DNA of 64,000 nucleotides, taken from positions 1 through 64,000 of the forward strand of contig JANQGG010000021.1 of assembly GCA_028277445.1 (NCBI GenBank), given 5' to 3'. Under the pieces are notes generated by a model that was not told the DNA's origin, did no database searches, and worked only from the letters and a program-made list of their open reading frames with translations. This DNA comes from Chloroherpetonaceae bacterium. Its GTDB lineage: Bacteria > Bacteroidota > Chlorobiia > Chlorobiales > Chloroherpetonaceae. Shown here one piece after another: positions 45,101 through 54,300 of the stretch. A program made the position numbers and the translations under genes. Every line of letters starts with the position of its first letter. Within the stretch, counting starts at the first letter, position 1.

Positions 45101-48100
45101 ATGCTACCCAGTAAGATCACATATCCGCATTTCGTCCCGGATCAATTGCTGACCAGTGATAATCTGAATAGCCTCTTTGAGTACCTTGATGAGCAGGGAC
45201 GGCTTACATGTACGAATCTCATCGGTATTGGGATTGTATGTGGCTTGGACGTAGTTCCATCGGCAGATGGCACCTCAATTACCATTACAAAAGGTACAGG
45301 AGTAACGAGCCAAGGGTACAAGGTTTCAATTCCGCAAACCACTTACACGCAGTATAGAATTTATGATCCCGATCAGGAAAAAAAGTACGAGCCGTTTTTA
45401 AATCCATCCAATCAAGCGTTCTGGGAGTTAACACAAACAGCGGTTGCAAATGAAACAACGCCGTTAAGCTATAATTTTCTCAATGGAAATGGCGAGGATG
45501 CCAAAAAGAAGGCGGTGCTTTTATTTGTTGAGCTATTGGAGGTTGAGAACAAAAACTGTAACCCGAATTCGTGCGACGATAAAGGTATTACGGTTGAAGT
45601 AAACATCCGTCCGATTTTGGTTGAAAAATCAAAAACGTCCCATTTGCTCACGGGTACATCGTGCAATCTGCTCCTAAGCGAGGCGGTTGATATCAAGCCG
45701 ATGAAAATGAAGCGTTTTGATGTTCCCAATACCGGTTTAGCCAGCACTTACGATGTGTTTTATGCGTTCAAAAACGCCATTAATTCAAGCTTTATCGGCG
45801 AAGTGGAAAACCGGCTTCTGAAAACATGGCAGGCTTTTGGTTCGATTGTCGGTGATGAATACGGAAACATCAACCCGTTTAGCGGTTTTGCCAATTCGTT
45901 TAAGTTTCTGCATGATGGCACGATCACCCTGTTTCAACTCAATCATATTCAGTATTACTACGACTTTTTCAGCGATCTGCTCCAAGCCTATCATGAGTTA
46001 AGAGAAACCGGATTGGAGGCGCTTGCCATATGCACGCCCGATAGCAGTTTGTTTCCCAGGCATCTTATGCTGGATTTGGCCTTGCCGGATAAATCCAAAT
46101 CGTTTTCTTCGTACCGCCATTGTTTTATTTATTCGCCGCTATTTCAGCACAAACACTTGATCCTTAAGTTGAAAGGCTTGTTCCGCCGATTGGTGTTGAT
46201 GATTCAACAATTTAGCATTCCCCCGGTTCAGGGGTCAATGATGAAACACATCGATCCCTATCAACGCATTACGCCAAGTAAACTGGATGATTCGTTGCTT
46301 TCCGAAAAAGCCATTCCGTATTACTACAATGTGAATCAGGGGCCAAAACCTCTGTTCCAAGCGTGGAATTTTGAAAAAACCGTGATTGGCGAGGCAAATC
46401 AAAATCTCTCGTACCATGCGGCAAAATATGGCGGCCCAACCGATGCGCTGAATTACGATCTGGAATGCTACAATTTTCTTCGGGTTGAAGGGATCGTTGG
46501 AAAGAGCTATACGCACGTGCTTGCAAATCTTAAAAAGCGAATTCACAACTCCCGCCTGCCTGTTGATGTTATTGCCATCAATACCGATACACGGGATTTC
46601 GATGACGCCAACATGCTCAAAAATCTCACCACCTTAACGAGCATTAAGGACAGTTTGGGTGATATTCACTGCCATTTCAACGACCTGGAAGCCATGTACG
46701 ATTCCTTAAGGAATGAGATTTTATGCATGCTTTGCCAGGAGCTGCGGTATTATTATGAAATTCCCCTGCAACTTGCCAACCTTGGTCTAAAGGCGTATTC
46801 TCGGTTTTTGGTTCAGATTGAGCAGGCTTCCGATTTAGAGCTTACGTCTAAAGTAAAACTCTTTGAAGCCTGTTACGATACCCCATACCTCATCAACAAA
46901 ACCTCTATGGGCACGGTGATTGAATGGGTGTATCGTAAAATGAACAAGGATGAAAATTTATCGGCATCCGTAATTCAGAAAGCGTTGGATGTTGATCCGA
47001 TTTCCGAAGATGTCTCGCATTCGGAAAAACACGTCAATAAACAATTAAGTACCCGAATAACCGCAGCAGTTGCTCAGCTAATTCCCATACTTGAAATCCC
47101 GATTCTCATTATCCGGCTTTCCGAATTGCTTAAAGAAAGTCTTCATGATGTTGATATAAACTTGTATTGCAAGCTGCATGCCATGATCTCGGAACGCATT
47201 CGCAGTTATAAAACCGCCACCAGCAGCGTGGAAAGTTCCGATAAAGAAGCCATCCGAAGCAAGTTGTATGAAAAGATTCAAAAGAAAGAAGCAACTACAC
47301 CTGAAGCCTATGTGCCAAAAACAACGTCGGGAGAAGCGCCAACGCCTAAAGCCGAGAGCCGAGAAGCGATTTCTGAAAAAGTGATATCCAGAGAAATTTC
47401 GAGAGCCGAACTTGAACTCTTTGAAATTAAAAATAAGGAGTTAATACAAAATGAGGTTAAAAAACGGGTTTCTTTTTCGAGAATAGAGTCGCAATTGCAG
47501 CATGATGATATCCAGTTAATTGCAACCACGCAAAGCAATATTGGCGCAATTATGCTGTTTTTATTTGTAAAGGAAGACTTATTCGACCACTTCGACGCCC
47601 TGATTTACAATTGCAAATGCAGCGCCCTTAAAACATTAAAGCAGGAATACATCCGGCGTGTGAAAGAACTGGCCGGTTTAAGGCAACTGAAAACTTTCTC
47701 ACAACATCACCCCGGCTATCAACATAAAGCCGGCGTAACGATGTGCGGGACATTGATTATTCTTTATCACCTCCCCAGTGAATTAAAGCCATTGAAAAAA
47801 ATGGATCAGTGGATGACAACGCTCGTCGATCAAATTCAGCCGGGTACGGTTATTGCGGATTTCTATATTCCATGCCTGTGCTACTCGCCCTGCCCGCCAA
47901 TCGTTTATCATGTTACGGAAATTGAACAGGCGGCTGTGCCGGTAACCCTAAGCTTGCAACCAAATCCGAAAACAGGTACCAACATTTATGATGTGGGCGA
48001 TGAAAATACTTATTCTTTCACCCATACCCCGGAATCGGGTTCGTTAAATAATGGCACTGAAGAAAATGGGGTTAAAGAAACCGCAGAAAACCAGTTTATT

Positions 48101-49594
48101 TTTGAGCCCGGCTTATTGGCCGAAAAAATTCAGGATCAGGCGAGCCTGGAGATGAGCTTTAGCTTTACCAGTGAGGGAGAAACCAGCAGCCCAATTGCGG
48201 TTAAGGTGTTCAGCAGCCCATCGGCCCAGATTGTAATGACTCCCAACCAGAACGAAATTTTTGTTGGCGCAACCATTAACTTCAAAGGGATTGTGAGCTA
48301 TGCCGATACGGTAATATGGACGCTCAAAAGTGATCGTGGTTTATTTACTGTGGGCAATCAGGCTGATCTGGGCGATAGGGTATTTGAAAAACCCGGAACC
48401 TATGTCATGTCGTTATCGGCTATCCAATCATTGACGGGCGCTGTTTCCGATCCGGCCGCCGTAACACTTACTGTATTGGAAAAACCAAGCGCGGTAATCA
48501 CAAGCGACATCAATTTAATTGAAAAACCTGAAGTTGCACAGGGACAGGTTATTACATTTGCAGCCGAAGTTACCAATGCCGATGAATATGAGTGGTATGA
48601 AAATAATACGGTTGTAGCCAAAACGCTTGATCTTCCGCCCAGAACCTATAACAATCCCGGCGAGTATGTGATTAAACTGAAAGCGATCCACTCTGCCAGC
48701 GGTGAATTTGTCTTTTCTAACGAACTGACCTTTACCGTGATCGGCAAAGTAACGGCTAAGATCACTTCAACCCCACCCATAATTGAAGAAAATCCGGTTC
48801 AGCTTGGCAGCATTGTTACTTTTAACGGTCAGGCCGAACATGCCGATCAATACCGGTGGTTTCGCAATAATGTGATTGTGTCTTCAAAAAAAGACAATGT
48901 TAAAATCCAGTTCGATAAATCGGGATTGGAGGTAATCACGTTTAAGGCTACAAATTCTCATACTGGCGATGCAGCTTCGGATGTGTTAAATATTACGGTT
49001 CGGAATTTGGAGGAAAAAACATGCGAGCAATGCAAGGCGGTTGGCTCGGATTATAGAAAGCTCAAAAAGCTGGACGAAGAAAATTTCAACGCGTTTAAAA
49101 AGTTAATGCTTGATGAATGGGGCATTTCCAGCTATATAAGCAAATTGATAAAAGTATGCAGAAAAGACGAGGCGGCTCAGTTGGAGTTCTTTACAACCGG
49201 CGACGAAACATTATCCATGAAAATTATTGCCTGGCTCAAACAAATTAAAGCCGCGTTGCTGAATGGCGAGTTTGATCAGTTTAGAGTGTTGTTGCTTGAA
49301 TTGTATCGAATTCTTGCTCATTTGGCCATGTATGCGGCGTGTTTCCAAACTGAAGATATCGATAAAGCCCAAGTTAATGTTTTGCCTGTGTTCCAAACCA
49401 TTAAGCGCGATTTAAAAGGCGCTACTGGCATGTGGGCGCTGAGAAAAACAAAATTAAAAGCCGATCCGCAACCTTTGGAGCGCCTTAAACGAGACGTGAT
49501 AAAAGAAAAAGCGGCGCTAGCTCAGAATGGCGAAACGGCCACAAAACCAAAGTACAATGATGTTCTCAATGATTTAATTAAAATCATGACCTAG
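45101..49594 (+). CDS. eCIS large structural protein with Ig/PKD-like repeats
   Basis: This 1497-residue protein has a fibre- or wedge-like start (FVPDQLLTSDNLNSLFEYLDEQGRLT, GIGIVCGLDVVPSADG), a long helical middle (residues about 280-900), and three or more Ig/PKD-like sandwiches at about 950-1300 (e.g. FSSPSAQIVMTPNQNEIFVGATINFKG). A helical tail follows. By place and size it may be a tail-fibre or baseplate-associated protein specific to this class of eCIS. Whether it binds target cells is not known. Confidence 0.7.
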   Translation: MLPSKITYPHFVPDQLLTSDNLNSLFEYLDEQGRLTCTNLIGIGIVCGLDVVPSADGTSITITKGTGVTSQGYKVSIPQTTYTQYRIYDPDQEKKYEPFLNPSNQAFWELTQTAVANETTPLSYNFLNGNGEDAKKKAVLLFVELLEVENKNCNPNSCDDKGITVEVNIRPILVEKSKTSHLLTGTSCNLLLSEAVDIKPMKMKRFDVPNTGLASTYDVFYAFKNAINSSFIGEVENRLLKTWQAFGSIVGDEYGNINPFSGFANSFKFLHDGTITLFQLNHIQYYYDFFSDLLQAYHELRETGLEALAICTPDSSLFPRHLMLDLALPDKSKSFSSYRHCFIYSPLFQHKHLILKLKGLFRRLVLMIQQFSIPPVQGSMMKHIDPYQRITPSKLDDSLLSEKAIPYYYNVNQGPKPLFQAWNFEKTVIGEANQNLSYHAAKYGGPTDALNYDLECYNFLRVEGIVGKSYTHVLANLKKRIHNSRLPVDVIAINTDTRDFDDANMLKNLTTLTSIKDSLGDIHCHFNDLEAMYDSLRNEILCMLCQELRYYYEIPLQLANLGLKAYSRFLVQIEQASDLELTSKVKLFEACYDTPYLINKTSMGTVIEWVYRKMNKDENLSASVIQKALDVDPISEDVSHSEKHVNKQLSTRITAAVAQLIPILEIPILIIRLSELLKESLHDVDINLYCKLHAMISERIRSYKTATSSVESSDKEAIRSKLYEKIQKKEATTPEAYVPKTTSGEAPTPKAESREAISEKVISREISRAELELFEIKNKELIQNEVKKRVSFSRIESQLQHDDIQLIATTQSNIGAIMLFLFVKEDLFDHFDALIYNCKCSALKTLKQEYIRRVKELAGLRQLKTFSQHHPGYQHKAGVTMCGTLIILYHLPSELKPLKKMDQWMTTLVDQIQPGTVIADFYIPCLCYSPCPPIVYHVTEIEQAAVPVTLSLQPNPKTGTNIYDVGDENTYSFTHTPESGSLNNGTEENGVKETAENQFIFEPGLLAEKIQDQASLEMSFSFTSEGETSSPIAVKVFSSPSAQIVMTPNQNEIFVGATINFKGIVSYADTVIWTLKSDRGLFTVGNQADLGDRVFEKPGTYVMSLSAIQSLTGAVSDPAAVTLTVLEKPSAVITSDINLIEKPEVAQGQVITFAAEVTNADEYEWYENNTVVAKTLDLPPRTYNNPGEYVIKLKAIHSASGEFVFSNELTFTVIGKVTAKITSTPPIIEENPVQLGSIVTFNGQAEHADQYRWFRNNVIVSSKKDNVKIQFDKSGLEVITFKATNSHTGDAASDVLNITVRNLEEKTCEQCKAVGSDYRKLKKLDEENFNAFKKLMLDEWGISSYISKLIKVCRKDEAAQLEFFTTGDETLSMKIIAWLKQIKAALLNGEFDQFRVLLLELYRILAHLAMYAACFQTEDIDKAQVNVLPVFQTIKRDLKGATGMWALRKTKLKADPQPLERLKRDVIKEKAALAQNGETATKPKYNDVLNDLIKIMT

Positions 49595-49595
49595 T

Positions 49596-51245
49596 ATGGC
49601 GGAAAATACTCATGTCATTGGTAAGACATCAATGGAGTTGAAATTTAACCAACCGATGGATGGTTGGACTCAGCAGCAGAAAAGCTCTCAATGGGTTCAT
49701 GGCTTTTTTCTGCCGGCATTGCACGAGTGGTTTTCGGAGTTGCCGCAAACCCGGCAATATGTGCATGTGGATAAAATTTCGTTGTCGGTTTTGTTGGACT
49801 CGGCTGAGAATTGGCAAGAAGAGGCGTTAAGAAAAATCAAAGATCAGTTAATGCTAAAACTTTCAAATTTAACGGTTGAACCGCCAGGTGAAACTCAAAC
49901 GATTGAGACAGTTGAGGCGCGTTTTTTTAGGGTTTGGCTACACTTTTTAGCCACGGGCGTTTTGCCTCAGTTAGCTTCTGAGGTTGATTTTTCGGTATTG
50001 GAAAATGAAGCGATTTTTAAAGCCCGGCCCAAAACTATTGATGTAAAAAAGGACTTTCAAACCGTTATCCTGAATCCCGATGCGCAAATCCGTTTAATTC
50101 GGTCTTCAAGCCCAAAGGCGTTGGCGCATGTTTTTTCCTATTTTATGGATGTGCCGCAAGCGTTTTTAGCGCAAGCCGCTGAAGAGATTAAAAGCCTGGC
50201 AATGGTAAGTGAATTGCTTGCTAAAGACTCTACGACAGGGCTGTTGATTGAAGCGCAGCTTGTACGGCTATTTTTCATCACACTCTTGAAAAAGCTCTCA
50301 GAATCCGAATTTTTGTGGCAAGAAAGTTTTGCGTTAAGCATTACAGCCGAGTGGATGGACGAACTTTATAAGCTGGATGCGCCGATTAAGTGGCTGTTAA
50401 AAAAAGACTTAAAAAAGAGTTTGTTCAGCCGGGCATTAGAATCTGATGACACATTACGTGAGAAAATTTCAAGCCGGGGTAAAAAACCTTTCACAGATTC
50501 CCCTGAGAAAAAAGCCGAGGCTTTTCAGAAGCTTCTTCAGCGATTGTGGCAGCAAGAACGTGATCAACTCCAAACCATTCGCTTAGGAAAAGTACAAGCA
50601 AGCACGTTTCAAACGCAACAAAAACAAGGCTCGAGAGACAGCCAGGCGTTTCACGAATACGCTGCAAAACACCGAGATACGGATACCATTCACCCAGAAA
50701 ATTTTAAGGCGCAGCATGTTGAAGCAAGCGATGAATCATCGGAAAAAGCCGTCTATTATATTGCTAATGCAGGCTTAGTGATTTTAGCGCCGTTTCTTCC
50801 GACATTTTTTGAGCGCAATGGCTTGTATGAACCAAAAAGCCGGCATTTGCAATCCGATTTGGCCGCTTTGTTAATGCATTACTTATGCACAGGCAAGGAA
50901 ACGGCTGAGGAATACGAGCTGGTTTTTGAAAAAGTGTTGTGCGGGGTAGAAATCAAACAAGCCTTGGTACTCTCCGATCATTTGGATGATTCGCTTAAGC
51001 AAGCCTCAGAAGAGCTTTTGCGATCGGTCATTGAGCACTGGTCGGTATTAAAAAACACAACGCCGGAGGGATTGCGACATGCATTTTTAATGCGGCATGG
51101 AAAGCTTGAGATGCTACCCCAGGAGGAGTGGCGGTTAATCGTTGAGCAAAAATCCTATGATATGCTCATCGAACAATTGCCATGGGGCTTTGGTACGATA
51201 AAATTGCCCTGGATGAAGGATGTTGTAAACACCCGATGGATTTAA
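49596..51245 (+). CDS. eCIS tape-measure-type protein
   Basis: This 549-residue protein starts two bases after the previous stop. The N-terminus (HVIGKTSMELKFNQP ... FLPALHEWFSEL) and VYYIANAGLVILAPFLPTFFE near residue 390 match the contractile-injection-system tape-measure family. Pvc14-like members set tube length. It is followed by the two DUF4157 genes. Confidence 0.8.
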   Translation: MAENTHVIGKTSMELKFNQPMDGWTQQQKSSQWVHGFFLPALHEWFSELPQTRQYVHVDKISLSVLLDSAENWQEEALRKIKDQLMLKLSNLTVEPPGETQTIETVEARFFRVWLHFLATGVLPQLASEVDFSVLENEAIFKARPKTIDVKKDFQTVILNPDAQIRLIRSSSPKALAHVFSYFMDVPQAFLAQAAEEIKSLAMVSELLAKDSTTGLLIEAQLVRLFFITLLKKLSESEFLWQESFALSITAEWMDELYKLDAPIKWLLKKDLKKSLFSRALESDDTLREKISSRGKKPFTDSPEKKAEAFQKLLQRLWQQERDQLQTIRLGKVQASTFQTQQKQGSRDSQAFHEYAAKHRDTDTIHPENFKAQHVEASDESSEKAVYYIANAGLVILAPFLPTFFERNGLYEPKSRHLQSDLAALLMHYLCTGKETAEEYELVFEKVLCGVEIKQALVLSDHLDDSLKQASEELLRSVIEHWSVLKNTTPEGLRHAFLMRHGKLEMLPQEEWRLIVEQKSYDMLIEQLPWGFGTIKLPWMKDVVNTRWI

Positions 51246-51308
51246 AATTAGCAGTACAGTTTATGGATATGGCAGAGGTATAACAAGCGAGTTTTAGACG
51301 ATAGAAAC

Positions 51309-54300
51309 ATGTTTTCAACGGCTGAAAAAACGACATCAACCACCGTCAATCGAAGCAAAAGCACGGTTGATCAGGCTTTCTTCAGGAAAGCCGATGAGGA
51401 TACGTTTTTTGGCAGCCACGATCAAACCAGCTTCTTTCATTCCCCAGTTCAACCTAAATTAGAAATCAGCAGCCCGGAAGATCCCCAGGAAAAAGAAGCC
51501 GATGCCGTCGCCGAAAAAGTGATGCGCATGTCCGAACCTTTGAATACCTCAACAGATGAGCAAAAAGAAGAGGAATCGCTCCAGCGACAGGAATCGGAAG
51601 AAGAGGAAGAAACGGTTCAAGCCAAGCAAGAGGAGGAAGAACAAGAAGAACAGGTTCAGGCAAAACCGATGTTGCAGCGGCAAGAAGAGACTGAGGAAGA
51701 AGAATCCGTTCAACCTAAGCTGGCTGCAACGGTTTCAAGAAAAGAGGAGCGTGAATCGGAGTTAATGACGCCGCCTTCAAACATCCAAACCGGCGGTGGA
51801 TTTACCGTATATACCAAGAGAGTTGGGCAAATCCAGAAACCGATTTTAAGGCAAGCCAATCGCGGACCGCCTGCGATGAAAACAAATTTTCAGTCGTTGT
51901 TATCTTCAACGAAAGGTAAAGGTAGTCCATTGCCCGATTCAACCCGCACGTTCATGGAAAGTCGTTTTCAAGCCGACTTTAGGGACGTACGTGTTCATAC
52001 CGGTGAGGAAGCCGGTTCATTGAGCCGAAGCATTCAAGCCCAGGCATTTACGCATGGAAACGACATTTATTTTAATTCCGGTAGGTATTCGCCTCATACG
52101 CCGAGCGGTTCGTTATTGCTTGCCCATGAGCTGACGCATACAATTCAGCAAGGCGCAAGTCCCGTTAGCCGAAAAGGGTATGGCGCTCTCCAAAGAAAAA
52201 AATCATTCTCAAAACCTATACAACGCTCAGCAGAATCGCAACGGCAGGCAGCGATAAATTTAGCCAAAGGCGAACAAGGAAAAGTTGCTGCAAATAAATC
52301 TCAGAGTGATGGCGCGCGCCAGGGATGGCAGCGATTGATGGAGTATTTTAAAACGAGTTTAGGGCCGGATAAAATTTTGCCTGAAGGCGCAGCGTTTAAA
52401 CCCAATACGGTCAATGAATCCCAGATTAAAACAAAAAGTACTTTTGTGGGAGATGTGATTGACCCCGGCGATGGCAAAACGGTGTTGCATAATCAGCCCA
52501 GGGATGCCATGCCCAGTTGGTGTGGAATTTTTGCATTTTGGGCTTTGAACAAAGGTGGCATCCCGTTAAAAAAATGGACGCTTGGCAGCAATATGATCCC
52601 GCCCGATGCGGCATACCCAAGCGGTTACGTGCCCAAACCGGGAGACTTGGCCTATCGTCGTGAGTTTTCCCATTATGCCCTTGTAGAAAGCAGCGACGGT
52701 TCGAAAGTGACATCCGTCAATGGCAATACTTCCGGCGATGATAATGTGGGCGGAGAAATTGAAGTGCAAACGCATCCGCTTGATCATTGGTATGGATTCT
52801 TTGACCCGACAAAAATGATGGATGGCGTATTGCAGGATCCGGGCAATCCGAACAACCCCGGCGCAGCGCCGGTAAGGTCGCTTCGTGAGCTTCGAAAGAA
52901 ATTGTTCAATGTTCAACGCAAAGAAGAGAGCGTTGAGGAATCCTTGCCCATCGGTGAAAAAAATCAAGAGCAACCTGTTCAAAGTAAAGCCCAGGAGGGT
53001 AATAAGCCGGCCAAAGTCGACCCGATAGCTCAACCGAAAATATCGTCGCCAATCGTTAGTGGGGAAACCATTCAAAAAGAAACCCAAGAAGAGGAAAAAG
53101 AAAACGAACAACAGTCCGAGCCGTGCAGCCAGTGCCCCATACACCGATCGTTGTTATCAAGCCAAGCGCGTCAGGCTGAAAATTCCCCAAATGCTGAATC
53201 TATCGATAGGAAGCATGAACTGATTCGGAAGCAAGAATTTGAATCTGAAACTGATCAAGAGGAACAGAAAGAGGAATTGCAGCGCAAATCCGATGAATCC
53301 GAAAGCAGAGCGCCGCCACGTGCCCCGCCTTCAGAGAATATTGTAGCAAAAAACCAACCGGCAATTGTTCAACGTTGGCTGGGTGACGCATGGGATGCGG
53401 TTACCGATGTAGTCAGCGATGCCGTGGAATATGTGGAAGAAGGTTTGGATGCTGCAAAAGAATGGTTGCTTGAAAAAGTACGCGACTTTGTTAGCGAAAT
53501 ACCCGGATACAAAGTCTTAAGTTTAATTTTGGGTGAAGACCCCATCACCGGCCAAGCCACGCCATTAACCGGAGAAAATTTACTTGAAGCCGGGTTGGAT
53601 TTATTGCCGGCCGGTTCAATGTTCCGTTCGCTCTTAAACAGGTTAGGGATTTATAACGATGTTGCAACATGGTTGCAAGGACGGATCGTTGATCTTAGCG
53701 CGGTGGCAACAGGCATTTCCGATCGATTTATACGATTTTGGGATAATCTCTCGCTCAGTGATGTTGGCGATCCTGACGGCGTTATGAACGATGTCGCCAG
53801 CCTGCTTAGAAACACCATTCAAGATATTGTTTCGTTTATAGAAACCTCGGCCGAAACCTTCCTTGAGCGAATTAAGGAAGTGATGGTCGGTGAAATTGCC
53901 GCGTTTGTAAAAGCGCGGATACCCCGATTATATCCACTCTTAACCGTAGCCTTAGGCTTTGATCCTGAGACCATGGAAACGGTTGAACGCAACGGTACCA
54001 ATATTTTAAATGCATTCCTTGAGATCAGTGAAGACGGCCGAGAGCAACGTCGGCAAATGATCGAAACCGGCACTTTTGAGCGCATCGTGGGCTGGATTGA
54101 TCGGGGCATCGCTGTCTTTAGCCGCGCGTATCAATTATTACGATCTGCCATAGCGAACATTTGGGATTATGTAACTGTTGAAAATCTCTTCCAACCGATT
54201 GAAACCTTTACACAGATTTGGAATGAGTTCTCCGAACCGGTTCGAATCGTCGGGCAATTCCTGATTGACGCCGCCATTGAAATTTTAAAAGTGATCAAGG

